Positions 9,601 to 23,700 of a stretch of DNA of 64,000 nt are shown here, in pieces. The stretch is from Sipunculus nudus (lineage: Eukaryota; Annelida; Sipuncula; Golfingiida; Sipunculidae), in the NCBI GenBank assembly GCA_026874595.1, contig CM049313.1, forward strand, positions 27,772,008-27,836,007, written 5' to 3'. How positions within the stretch are numbered: the first letter of the stretch is position 1; each line of letters opens with the position of its first letter. Position numbers and translations under genes: made by a program. The notes below the pieces were generated by a model. The model did no database searches, was not told the origin of the DNA, and saw only the letters and a list, made by a program, of their open reading frames with translations.

Positions 9601-10366
9601 GGGGGCTTCTTATGAGCTCAATAGCTCCGAGGATATAGGTAACACAGACTCTAATTTCAGGTTTCCAAGGTGATTTCCCTAGGACCTCCCTGGGTGTACA
9701 GTTAAGAGGTTCTAGGTCTAATGGTTACGATTTGTGCCCTGTTAACAGATGACCGCTTCATTTGGTCTCAAAAATAGGAAAAACATGCGCGACCAGTCTG
9801 CAGGAACTGATGAAACACTCCATGATCAATATGCATGCAAAGAATCAAGGCGACCAAGGCATCAGTTATTCAGATACTGGAGCTTTTGTATCAAATCATC
9901 AATTATTCTGGGGGCTTCTTATGAGCTCCATAGCTCCGAGGATATAGGTAACACAGACTCTAATTTCAGGTTTCCAAGGTGATTTCCCTAGGAACTCCCT
10001 GGGTGTACAGTTAAAAGATTCTAGGACTAATGGTTACGATTTGTGCCCTGTTAACAGATGACCGCTTTATTTGGTCTCAAAAATAGGAAAAACATGCGCG
10101 ACCAGTCGGCAGGAACTGATGAAACACTCCATGATCAATATGCATGCAAAGGATCAAGGCGACCAAGGCATCAGTTATTCAGATACTGGAGCTTTTGTAT
10201 CAAATCATCAATTATTCTGGGGGCTTCTTATGAACTCCATAGCTCCGAGGATATAGGTAACACAGACTCTAATTTCAGGGTTCCAAGGTGATTTCCCTAG
10301 GACCTCCCTGGGTGTACAGTTAAAAGATTCTAGGTCTAATGGTTACGATTTGTGCCCTGTTAACAG
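6660..10366 (+). repeat. Diverged 6-monomer duplication (period 1,853 bp)
   Basis: The monomer series beginning at 6660 and at 8513 carries the same ordered variants: a GATGAAATACTCC monomer, then AAGGTGACC with GTTATAGG, then ATGCAAGCAAAG, then TTAAGAGGTTC spacers. The sixth units at 8204 and 10058 share CCGCTTTATTTG and CAGTCGGCAGG. Several private differences (for example GAGGGTATAGG near 8090, CACATGCGCG near 9165) make this an older event than the 13-mer and 16-mer. Confidence 0.65.
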
Positions 10367-13300
10367 AAGACCGCTTCATTTGGTCTCAAAAATAGGAAAA
10401 ACATGCGCGACCAGTCTGCAGGAACTGATGAAACACTCCATGATCAATATGCATGCAAAGAAACAAGGCGACCAAGGCATCAGTTATTCAGATACTGGAG
10501 CTTTTGTATCAAATCATCAATTATTCTGGGGGCTTCTTATGAGCTCAATAGCTCCGAGGATATAGGTAACACAGACTCTAATTTCAGGTTTCCATGGTGA
10601 TTTCCCTAGGACCTCCCTGGGTGTACAGTTAAAAGATTCTAGGACTAATGGTTACGATTTGTGCCCTGTTAACAGATGACCGCTTCATTTGGTCTCAAAA
10701 ATAGGAAAAACATGCGGGACCAGTCTGCAGGAACTGATGAAAAACTCCATGATCAATATGCATGCAAAGAATCAAGGCGACCAAGGCATCAGTTATTCAG
10801 ATACTGGAGCTTTTGTATCAAATCATCAATTATTCTGAGGGCGCCTTACGAGCCCTTTAGCTCCGAGGATATAGGTAACACAGACTTTAATTTCAGGTTT
10901 CCAAGGTGATTTCCCTAGGACCTACCTGGGGGTACAGTTAAAAGATTCTAGGTCTAATGGTTACGATTTGTGCCCTGTTAACAGATGAACGCTTCATTTG
11001 GTCTCAAAAATAGGAAAAACATGCGCGACCAGTCTGCAGGAACTGATGAAACACTCCATGATCAATATGCATGCAAAGAATCAAGGCGACCAAGGCATCA
11101 GTTATTCAGATACTGGAGCTTTTGTATCAAATCATCAATTATTCTGGGGGCTTCTTATGAGCTCCATAGCTCCGAGGATATAGGTAACACAGACTTTAAT
11201 TTAAGGTTTCCAAGGTGATTTCCCTAGGACCTCCCTGGGTGTACAGTTAAAAGATTCTTGGTCTAATGGTTACGATTTGTGCCCTGTTAACAGATGACCG
11301 CTTCATTTGGTCTCAAAAATAGGAAAAACATGCGCGACCAGTCTGCAGGAACTGATGAAACACTCCATGATCAATATGCATGCAAAGAAACAAGGCGATC
11401 AAGGCATCAGTTATTCAGATACTGGAGCTTTTGTATCAAATCATCAATTATTCTGGGGGCTTCTTATGAGCTCCATAGCTCCGAGGATATAGGTAACACA
11501 GACTCTAATTTCAGGGTTCCAAGGTGATTTCCCTAGGACCTCCCTGGGTGTACAGTTAAAAGATTCTAGGTCTAATGGTTACGATTTGTGCCCTGTTAAC
11601 AGAAGACCGCTTCATTTGGTCTCAAAAATAGGAAAAACATGCGCGACCAGTCTGCAGGAACTGATGAAACACTCCATGATCAATATGCATGCAAAGAAAC
11701 AAGGCGACCAAGGCATCAGTTATTCAGATACTGGAGCTTTTGTATCAAATCATCAATTATTCTGGGGGCTTCTTATGAGCTCCTTAGCTCCGAGGATATA
11801 GGTAACACAGACTTTAATTTCAGGTATCCAAGGTGATTTCCCTAGGACCTCCCTGGGTGTACAGTTAAAAGATTCTAGGTCTAATGGTTACGATTTGTGC
11901 CCTGTTAACAGATGACCGCTTCATTTGGTCTCAAAAATAGGAAAAACATGCGCGACCAGTCTGCAGGAACTGATGAAACACTCCATGATCAATATGCATG
12001 CAAAGAATCAAGGTGACCAAGGCATCAGTTATTCAGATACTGGAGCTTTTGTATCAAATCATAAATTATTCTGGGGGCTTCTTATGAGCTCCATAGCTCC
12101 GAGGTTATAGGTAACACAGACTCGAATTTCAGGTTTCCAAGGTGATTTCCCTAGGACCTCCCTGGGTGTACAGTTAAAAGATTCTAGGTCTAATGGTTAC
12201 GATTTGTGCCCTGTTAACAGATGACCGCTTCATTTGGTCTCAAAAATAGGAAAAACATGCGCGACCAGTCTGCAGGAACTGATGAAACACTCCATGATCA
12301 ATATGCATGCAAAGAATCAAGGCGACCAAGGCATCAGTTATTCAGATACTGGAGCTTTTGTATCAAATCATCAATTATTCTGGGGGCTTCTTATGAGCTC
12401 CATAGCTCCGAGGATATAGGTAACACAGACTCTAATTTCAGGTTTCCAAGGTGATTTCCCTAGGACCTCCCTGGGTGTACAGTTAAGAGGTTCTAGGTCT
12501 AATGGTTACGATTTGTGCCCTGTTAACAGATGAACGCTTCATTTGGTCTCAAAAATAGGAAAAACATGAGCGACCAGTCTGCAGGAACTGATGAAACACT
12601 CCATGATCAATATGCATGCAAAGAAACAAGGCGACCAAGGCATCAGTTATTCAGATACTGGAGCTTTTGTATCAAATCATCAATTATTCTGGGGGCTTCT
12701 TATGAGCTCAATAGCTCCGAGGATATAGGTAACACAGACTTTAATTTCAGGTTTCCAAGGTGATTTCCCTAGGACCTCCCTGGGTGTACAGTTAAAAGAT
12801 TCTAGGTCTAATGGTTACGATTTGTGCCCTGTTAACAGATGACCGCTTCATTTGGTCTCAAAAATAGGAAAAACATGCGCGACCAGTCTGCAGGAACTGA
12901 TGAAACACTCCATGATCAATATGCAAGCAAAGAAACAAGGCGACCAAGGCATCAGTTATTCAGATACTGGAGCTTTTGTATCAAATCATCAATTATTCTG
13001 GGGGCTTCTTATGAGCTCCATAGCTCCGAGGATATAGGTAACACAGACTCTAATTTCAGGGTTCCAAGGTGATTTCCCTAGGACCTCCCTGGGTGTACAG
13101 TTAAGAGGTTCTAGGTCTAATGGTTACGATTTGTGCCCTGTTAACAGATGACCGCTTCATTTGGTCTCAAAAATAGGAAAAACATGCGCGACCAGTCTGC
13201 AGGAACTGATGAAACACTCCATGATCAATATGCATGCAAAGAAACAAGGCGACCAAGGCATCAGTTATTCAGATACTGGAGCTTTTGTATCAAATCATCA

Positions 13301-16300
13301 ATTATTCTGGGGGCTTCTTATGAGCTCCATAGCTCCGAGGATATAGGTAACACAGACTCTAATTTCAGGGTTCCAAGGTGATTTCCCTAGGACCTCCCTG
13401 GGTGTACAGTTAAAAGATTCTAGGTCTAATGGTTACGATTTGTGCCCTGTTAACAGAAGACCGCTTCATTTGGTCTCAAAAATAGGAAAAACATGCGCGA
13501 CCAGTCTGCAGGAACTGATGAAACACTCCATGATCAATATGCATGCAAAGAAACAAGGCGACCAAGGCATCAGTTATTCAGATACTGGAGCTTTTGTATC
13601 AAATCATCAATTATTCTGGGGGCTTCTTATGAGCTCCATAGCTTCGAGGATATAGGTCACACAGACTTTAATTTCAGGTTTCCAAGGTGATTTCCCTAGG
13701 ACCTCCCTGGGTGTACAGTTAAAAGATTCTAGGTCTAATGGTTACGATTTGTGCCCTGTTAACAGATGACCGCTTCATTTGGTCTCAAAAATAGGAAAAA
13801 CATGCGCGACCAGTCTGCAGGAACTGATGAAACACTCCATGATCAATATGCATGCAAAGAATCAAGGTGACCAAGGCATCAGTTATTCAGATACTGGAGC
13901 TTTTGTATCAAATCATAAATTATTCTGGGGGCTTCTTATGAGCTCCATAGCTCCGAGGTTATAGGTAACACAGACTCGAATTTCAGGTTTCCAAGGTGAT
14001 TTCCCTAGGACCTCCCTGGGTGTACAGTTAAAAGATTCTAGGTCTAATGGTTACGATTTGTGCCCTGTTAACAGATGACCGCTTCATTTGGACTCAAAAA
14101 TAGGAAAAACATGCGCGACCAGTCTGCAGGAACTGATGAAACACTCCATGATCAATATGCATGCGAAGAATCAAGGCGACCAAGGCATCAGTTATTCAGA
14201 TACTGGAGCTTTTGTATCAAATCATCAATTATTCTGGGGGCTTCTTATGAGCTCCATAGCTACGAGGATATAGGTAACACAGACTTTAATTTCAGGTTTC
14301 CAAGGTGATTTCCCTAGGACCTCCCTGGGTGTACAGTTAAAAGATTCTAGGTCTAATGGTTACGATTTGTGCCCTGTTAACAGATGACCGCTTCATTTGG
14401 TCTCAAAAATAGGAAAAACATGCGCGACCAGTCTGCAGGAACTGATGAAACACTTCATGATCAATATGCATGCAAAGAATCAAGGTGACCAAGGCATCAG
14501 TTATTCAGATACTGGAGCTTTTGTATCAAATCATCAATTATTCTGGGGGCTTCTTATGACCTCCATAGCTCCGAGGTTATAGGTAACACAGACTCGAATT
14601 TCAGGTTTCCAAGGTTATTTCCCTAGGACCTCCCTGGGTGTACAGTTAAAAGATTCTAGGTCTAATGGTTACGATTTGTGCCCTGTTAACAGATGACCGC
14701 TTCATTTGGTCTCAAAAATAGGAAAAACATGCGCGACCAGTCTGCAGGAACTGATGAAACACTCCATGATCAATATGCAAGCAAAGAAACAAGGCGACCA
14801 AGGGATCAGTTATTCAGATACTGGAGCTTTTGTATCAAATCATCAATTATTCTGGGGGCTTCTTATGAGCTCCATAGCTCCGAGGATATAGGTAACACAG
14901 ACTCTAATTTCAGGTTTCCAAGGTGATTTCCCTAGGACCTCCCTGGGTGTACAGTTAAAAGATTCTAGGTCTAATGGTTACGATTTGTGCCCTGTTAACA
15001 GATGACCGCTTCATTTGGTCTCAAAAATAGGAAAAACATGCGCGACCAGTCTGCAGGAACTGATGAAACACTCCATGATCAATATGCATGCAAAGAATCA
15101 AGGTGACCAAGGCATCAGTTATTCAGATACTGGAGCTTTTGTATCAAATCATAAATTATTCTGGGGGCTTCTTATGAGGTCCATAGCTCCAAGGTTATAG
15201 GTAACACAGACTCGAATTTCAGGTTTCCAAGGTGATTTCCCTAGGACCTCCCTGGGTGTACAGTTAAGAGGTTCTAGGTCTAATGGTTACAATTTGTGCC
15301 CTGTTAACAGATGACCGCTTCATTTGGTCTCAAAAATAGGAAAAACATGCGCGACCAGTCTGCAGGAACTGATGAAACACTCCATGATCAATATGCATGC
15401 AAAGGATCAAGGCGACCAAGGCATCAGTTATTCAGATACTGGAGCTTTTGTATCAAATCATCAATTATTCTGGGGGCTTCTTATGAGCTCCATAGCTCCG
15501 AGGATATAGGTAACACAGACTCTAATTTCAGGTTTCCAAGGTGATTTCTCTAGGAACTCCCTGGGTGTACAGTTAAAAGATTCTAGGACTAATGGTTACG
15601 ATTTGTGCCCTGTTAACAGATGACCGCTTCATTTGGTCTCAAAAATAGGAAAAACATGCGCGACCAGTCTGCAGGAACTGATGAAACACTCCATGATCAA
15701 TATGCATGCAAAGGATCAAGGCGACCAAGGCATCAGTTATTCAGATACTGGAGCTTTTGTATCAAATCATCAATTATTCTGGGGGCTTCTTATGAACTCC
15801 ATAGCTCCGAGGATATAGGTAACACAGACTCTAATTTCAGGGTTCCAAGGTGATTTCCCTAGGACCTCCCTGGGTGTACAGTTAAAAGATTCTAGGTCTA
15901 ATGGTTACGATTTGTGCCCTGTTAACAGAAGACCGCTTCATTTGGTCTCAAAAATAGGAAAAACATGCGCGACCAGTCTGCAGGAACTGATGAAACACTC
16001 CATGATCAATATGCATGCAAAGAAACAAGGCGACCAAGGCATCAGTTATTCAGATACTGGAGCTTTTGTATCAAATCATCAATTATTCTGGGGGCTTCTT
16101 ATGAGCTCAATAGCTCCGAGGATATAGGTAACACAGACTCTAATTTCAGGTTTCCAAGGTGATTTCCCTAGGACCTCCCTGGGTGTACAGTTAAAAGATT
16201 CTAGGACTAATGGTTACAATTTGTGCCCTGTTAACAGATGACCGCTTCATTTGGTCTCAAAAATAGGAAAAACATGCGCGACCAGTCTGCAGGAACTGAT

Positions 16301-17781
16301 GAAAACTCCATGATCAATATGCATGCAAAGAATCAAGGCGACCAAGGGATCAGTTATTCAGATATTGGAGCTTTTGAATCAAATCATCAATTATTCTGAG
16401 GGCGTCTTACGAGCCCTTTAGCTCCGAGGATATAGGTAACACAGACTTTAATTTCAGGTTTCCAAGGTGATTTCCCTAGGACCTACCTGGGGGTACAGTT
16501 AAAAGATTCTAGGTCTAATGGTTACGATTTGTGCCCTGTTAACAGATGAACGCTTCATTTGGTCTCAAAAATAGGAAAAACATGCGCGACCAGTCTGCAG
16601 GAACTGATGAAACACTCCATGATCAATATACATGCAAAGAATCAAGGCGACCAAGGCATCAGTTATTCAGATATTGGAGCTTTTGTATCAAATCATCAAT
16701 TATTCTGGGGGCTTCTTATGAGCTCCATAGCTCCGAGGATATAGGTAACACAGACTTTAGTTTCAGGTTTCCAAGGTGATTTCCCTAGGACCTCCCTGGG
16801 TGTACAGTTAAAAGATTCTAGGTCTAATGGTTACGATTTGTGCCCTGTTAACAGATGACCGCTTCATTTGGTCTCAAAAATAGGAAAAACATGCGCGACC
16901 AGTCTGCAGGAACTGATGAAACACTCCATGATCAATATGCATGCAAAGAATCAAGGTGACCAAGGCATCAGTTATTCAGATACTGGAGCTTTTGTATCAA
17001 ATCATCAATTATTCTGGGGGCTTCTTATGAGCTCCATAGCTCCGAGGTTATAGGTAACACAGACTCGAATTTCAGGTTTCCAAGGTGATTTCCCTAGGAC
17101 CTCCCTGGGTGTACAGTTAAGAGATTCTAGGTCTAATGGTTACGATTTGTGCCCTGTTAACAGATGACCGCTTCATTTGGTCTCAAAAATAGGAAAAACA
17201 TGCGCGACCAGTCTGCAGGAACTGATGAAACACTCCATGATCAATATGCAAGCAAAGAAACAAGGCGACCAAGGCATCAGTTATTCAGATACTGGAGCTT
17301 TTGTATCAAATCATCAATTATTCTGGGGGCTTCTTATGAGCTCCATAGCTCCGAGGATATAGGTAACACAGACTCTAATTTCAGGTTTCCAAGGTGATTT
17401 CCCTAGGACCTCCCTGGGTGTACAGTTAAGAGGTTCTAGGTCTAATGGTTACGATTTGTGCCCTGTTAACAGATGACCGCTTCATTTGGTCTCAAAAATA
17501 GGAAAAACATGCGCGACCAGTCTGCAGGAACTGATGAAACACTCCATGATCAATATGCATGCAAAGAAACAAGGCGACCAAGGCATCAGTTATTCAGATA
17601 CTGGAGCTTTTGTATCAAATCATCAATTATTCTGGGGGCTTCTTATGAGCTCAATAGCTCCGAGGATATAGGTAACACAGACTTTAATTTCAGGTTTCCA
17701 AGGTGATTTCCCTAGGACCTCCCTGGGTGTACAGTTAAAAGATTCTAGGTCTAATGGTTACGATTTGTGCCCTGTTAACAG

Positions 17782-20700
17782 ATGACCGCTTCATTTGGTC
17801 TCAAAAATAGGAAAAACATGCGCGACCAGTCTGCAGGAACTGATGAAACACTCCATGATCAATATGCAAGCAAAGAAACAAGGCGACCAAGGCATCAGTT
17901 ATTCAGATACTGGAGCTTTTGTATCAAATCATCAATTATTCTGGGGGCTTCTTATGAGCTCCATAGCTCCGAGGATATAGGTAACACAGACTCTAATTTC
18001 AGGGTTCCAAGGTGATTTCCCTAGGACCTCCCTGGGTGTACAGATAAGAGGTTCTAGGTCTAATGGTTACGATTTGTGCCCTGTTAACAGATGACCGCTT
18101 CATTTGGTCTCAAAAATAGGAAAAACATGCGCGACCAGTCTGCAGGAACTGATGAAACACTCCATGATCAATATGCATGCAAAGAAACAAGGCGACCAAG
18201 GCATCAGTTATTCAGATACTGGAGCTTTTGTATCAAATCATCAATTATTCTGGGGGCTTCTTATGAGCTCCATAGCTCCGAGGATATAGGTAACACAGAC
18301 TCTAATTTCAGGGTTCCAAGGTGATTTCCCTAGGACCTCCCTGGGTGTACAGTTAAAAGATTCTAGGTCTAATGGTTACGATTTGTGCCCTGTTAACAGA
18401 AGACCGCTTCATTTGGTCTCAAAAATAGGAAAAACATGCGCGACCAGTCTGCAGGAACTGATGAAACACTCCATGATCAATATGCATGCAAAGAAACAAG
18501 GCGACCAAGGCATCAGTTATTCAGATACTGGAGCTTTTGTATCAAATCATCAATTATTCTGGGGGCTTCTTATGAGCTCCATAGCTTCGAGGATATAGGT
18601 CACACAGACTTTAATTTCAGGTTTCCAAGGTGATTTCCCTAGGACCTCCCTGGGTGTACAGTTAAAAGATTCTAGGTCTAATGGTTACGATTTGTGCCCT
18701 GTTAACAGATGACCGCTTCATTTGGTCTCAAAAATAGGAAAAACATGCGCGACCAGTCTGCAGGAACTGATGAAACACTCCATGATCAATATGCATGCAA
18801 AGAATCAAGGTGACCAAGGCATCAGTTATTCAGATACTGGAGCTTTTGTATCAAATCATAAATTATTCTGGGGGCTTCTTATGAGCTCCATAGCTCCGAG
18901 GTTATAGGTAACACAGACTCGAATTTCAGGTTTCCAAGGTGATTTCCCTAGGACCTCCCTGGGTGTACAGTTAAAAGTTTCTAGGTCTAATGGTTACGAT
19001 TTGTGCCCTGTTAACAGATGACCGCTTCATTTGGTCTCAAAAATAGGAAAAACATGCGCGACCAGTCTGCAGGAACTGATGAAACACTCCATGATCAATA
19101 TGCATGCGAAGAATCAAGGCGACCAAGGCATCAGTTATTCAGATACTGGAGCTTTTGTATCAAATCATCAATTATTCTGGGGGCTTCTTATGAGCTCCAT
19201 AGCTACGAGGATATAGGTAACACAGACTTTAATTTCAGGTTTCCAAGGTGATTTCCCTAGGACCTCCCTGGGTGTACAGTTAAAAGATTCTAGGTCTAAT
19301 GGTTACGATTTGTGCCCTGTTAACAGATGACCGCTTCATTTGGTCTCAAAAATAGGAAAAACATGCGCGACCAGTCTGCAGGAACTGATGAAACACTTCA
19401 TGATCAATATGCATGCAAAGAATCAAGGTGACCAAGGCATCAGTTATTCAGATACTGGAGCTTTTGTATCAAATCATCAATTATTCTGGGGGCTTCTTAT
19501 GACCTCCATAGCTCCGAGGTTATAGGTAACACAGACTCGAATTTCAGGTTTCCAAGGTTATTTCCCTAGGACCTCCCTGGGTGTACAGTTAAAAGATTCT
19601 AGGTCTAATGGTTACGATTTGTGCCCTGTTAACAGATGACCGCTTCATTTGGTCTCAAAAATAGGAAAAACATGCGCGACCAGTCTGCAGGAACTGATGA
19701 AACACTCCATGATCAATATGCAAGCAAAGAAACAAGGCGACCAAGGGATCAGTTATTCAGATACTGGAGCTTTTGTATCAAATCATCAATTATTCTGGGG
19801 GCTTCTTATGAGCTCCATAGCTCCGAGGATATAGGTAACACAGACTCTAATTTCAGGTTTCCAAGGTGATTTCCCTAGGACCTCCCTGGGTGTACAGTTA
19901 AAAGATTCTAGGTCTAATGGTTACGATTTGTGCCCTGTTAACAGATGACCGCTTCATTTGGTCTCAAAAATAGGAAAAACATGCGCGACCAGTCTGCAGG
20001 AACTGATGAAACACTCCATGATCAATATGCATGCAAAGAATCAAGGTGACCAAGGCATCAGTTATTCAGATACTGGAGCTTTTGTATCAAATCATAAATT
20101 ATTCTGGGGGCTTCTTATGAGGTCCATAGCTCCAAGGTTATAGGTAACACAGACTCGAATTTCAGGTTTCCAAGGTGATTTCCCTAGGACCTCCCTGGGT
20201 GTACAGTTAAGAGGTTCTAGGTCTAATGGTTACGATTTGTGCCCTGTTAACAGATGACCGCTTCATTTGGTCTCAAAAATAGGAAAAACATGCGCGACCA
20301 GTCTGCAGGAACTGATGAAACACTTCATGATCAATATGCATGCAAAGAATCAAGGTGACCAAGGCATCAGTTATTCAGATACTGGAGCTTTTGTATCAAA
20401 TCATCAATTATTCTGGGGGCTTCTTATGACCTCCATAGCTCCGAGGTTATAGGTAACACAGACTCGAATTTCAGGTTTCCAAGGTTATTTCCCTAGGACC
20501 TCCCTGGGTGTACAGTTAAAAGATTCTAGGTCTAATGGTTACGATTTGTGCCCTGTTAACAGATGACCGCTTCATTTGGTCTCAAAAATAGGAAAAACAT
20601 GCGCGACCAGTCTGCAGGAACTGATGAAACACTCCATGATCAATATGCAAGCAAAGAAACAAGGCGACCAAGGGATCAGTTATTCAGATACTGGAGCTTT

Positions 20701-23700
20701 TGTATCAAATCATAAATTATTCTGGGGGCTTCTTATGAGGTCCATAGCTCCAAGGTTATAGGTAACACAGACTCGAATTTCAGGTTTCCAAGGTGATTTC
20801 CCTAGGACCTCCCTGGGTGTACAGTTAAGAGGTTCTAGGTCTAATGGTTACGATTTGTGCCCTGTTAACAGATAACCGCTTCATTTGGTCTCAAAAATAG
20901 GAAAAACATGCGCGACCAGTCTGCAGGAACTGATGAAACACTCCATGATCAATATGCATGCAAAGGATCAAGGCGACCAAGGCATCAGTTATTCAGATAC
21001 TGGAGCTTTTGTATCAAATCATCAATTATTCTGGGGGCTTCTTATGAGCTCCATAGCTCCGAGGATATAGGTAACACAGACTCTAATTTCAGGTTTCCAA
21101 GGTGATTTCTCTAGGAACTCCCTGGGTGTACAGTTAAAAGATTCTAGGACTAATGGTTACGATTTGTGCCCTGTTAACAGATGACCGCTTTATTTGGTCT
21201 CAAAAATAGGAAAAACATGCGCGACCAGTCGGCAGGAACTGATGAAACACTCCATGATCAATATGCATGCAAAGGATCAAGGCGACCAAGGCATCAGTTA
21301 TTCAGATACTGGAGCTTTTGTATCAAATCATCAATTATTCTGGGGGCTTCTTATGAACTCCATAGCTCCGAGGATATAGGTAACACAGACTCTAATTTCA
21401 GGGTTCCAAGGTGATTTCCCTAGGACCTCCCTGGGTGTACAGTTAAAAGATTCTAGGTCTAATGGTTACGATTTGTGCCCTGTTAACAGAAGACCGCTTC
21501 ATTTGGTCTCAAAAATAGGAAAAACATGCGCGACCAGTCTACAGGAACTGATGAAACACTCCATGATCAATATGCATGCAAAGAAACAAGGCGACCAAGG
21601 CATCAGTTATTCAGATACTGGAGCTTTTGTATCAAATCATCAATTATTCTGGGGGCTTCTTATGAGCTCAATAGCTCCGAGGATATAGGTAACACAGACT
21701 TTAATTTCAGGTTTCCAAGGTGATTTCCCTAGGACCTCCCTGGGTGTACAGTTAAAAGATTCTAGGTCTAATGGTTACGATTTGTGCCCTGTTAACAGAT
21801 GACCGCTTCATTTGGTCTCAAAAATAGGAAAAACATGCGCGACCAGTCTGCAGGAACTGATGAAACACTCCATGATCAATATGCAAGCAAAGAAACAAGG
21901 CGACCAAGGCATCAGTTATTCAGATACTGGAGCTTTTGTATCAAATCATCAATTATTCTGGGGGCTTCTTATGAGCTCCATAGCTCCGAGGATATAGGTA
22001 ACACAGACTCTAATTTCAGGGTTCCAAGGTGATTTCCCTAGGACCTCCCTGGGTGTACAGATAAGAGGTTCTAGGTCTAATGGTTACGATTTGTGCCCTG
22101 TTAACAGATGACCGCTTCATTTGGTCTCAAAAATAGGAAAAACATGCGCGACCAGTCTGCAGGAACTGATGAAACACTCCATGATCAATATGCATGCAAA
22201 GAAACAAGGCGACCAAGGCATCAGTTATTCAGATACTGGAGCTTTTGTATCAAATCATCAATTATTCTGGGGGCTTCTTATGAGCTCCATAGCTCCGAGG
22301 ATATAGGTAACACAGACTCTAATTTCAGGGTTCCAAGGTGATTTCCCTAGGACCTCCCTGGGTGTACAGTTAAAAGATTCTAGGTCTAATGGTTACGATT
22401 TGTGCCCTGTTAACAGAAGACCGCTTCATTTGGTCTCAAAAATAGGAAAAACATGCGCGACCAGTCTGCAGGAACTGATGAAACACTCCATGATCAATAT
22501 GCATGCAAAGAAACAAGGCGACCAAGGCATCAGTTATTCAGATACTGGAGCTTTTGTATCAAATCATCAATTATTCTGGGGGCTTCTTATGAGCTCCATA
22601 GCTTCGAGGATATAGGTCACACAGACTTTAATTTCAGGTTTCCAAGGTGATTTCCCTAGGACCTCCCTGGGTGTACAGTTAAAAGATTCTAGGTCTAATG
22701 GTTACGATTTGTGCCCTGTTAACAGATGACCGCTTCATTTGGTCTCAAAAATAGGAAAAACATGCGCGACCAGTCTGCAGGAACTGATGAAACACTCCAT
22801 GATCAATATGCATGCAAAGAATCAAGGTGACCAAGGCATCAGTTATTCAGATACTGGAGCTTTTGTTTCAAATCATAAATTATTCTGGGGGCTTCTTATG
22901 AGCTCCATAGCTCCGAGGTTATAGGTAACACAGACTCGAATTTCAGGTTTCCAAGGTGATTTCCCTAGGACCTCCCTGGGTGTACAGTTAAAAGTTTCTA
23001 GGTCTAATGGTTACGATTTGTGCCCTGTTAACAGATGACCGCTTCATTTGGTCTCAAAAATAGGAAAAACATGCGCGACCAGTCTGCAGGAACTGATGAA
23101 ACACTCCATGATCAATATGCATGCGAAGAATCAAGGCGACCAAGGCATCAGTTATTCAGATACTGGAGCTTTTGTATCAAATCATCAATTATTCTGGGGG
23201 CTTCTTATGAGCTCCATAGCTACGAGGATATAGGTAACACAGACTTTAATTTCAGGTTTCCAAGGTGATTTCCCTAGGACCTCCCTGGGTGTACAGTTAA
23301 AAGATTCTAGGTCTAATGGTTACGATTTGTGCCCTGTTAACAGATGACCGCTTCATTTGGTCTCAAAAATAGGAAAAACATGCGCGACCAGTCTGCAGGA
23401 ACTGATGAAACACTTCATGATCAATATGCATGCAAAGAATCAAGGTGACCAAGGCATCAGTTATTCAGATACTGGAGCTTTTGTATCAAATCATCAATTA
23501 TTCTGGGGGCTTCTTATGACCTCCATAGCTCCGAGGTTATAGGTAACACAGACTCGAATTTCAGGTTTCCAAGGTTATTTCCCTAGGACCTCCCTGGGTG
23601 TACAGTTAAAAGATTCTAGGTCTAATGGTTACGATTTGTGCCCTGTTAACAGATGACCGCTTCATTTGGTCTCAAAAATAGGAAAAACATGCGCGACCAG

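Noticed and set aside
12395-12408. A conserved GAGCT-CCAT-AGCTC stem-loop in each monomer.
   Set aside because: Common variants (GAACTCC, GAGGTCC, GACCTCC) break the pairing without compensating changes, so it is not being maintained.
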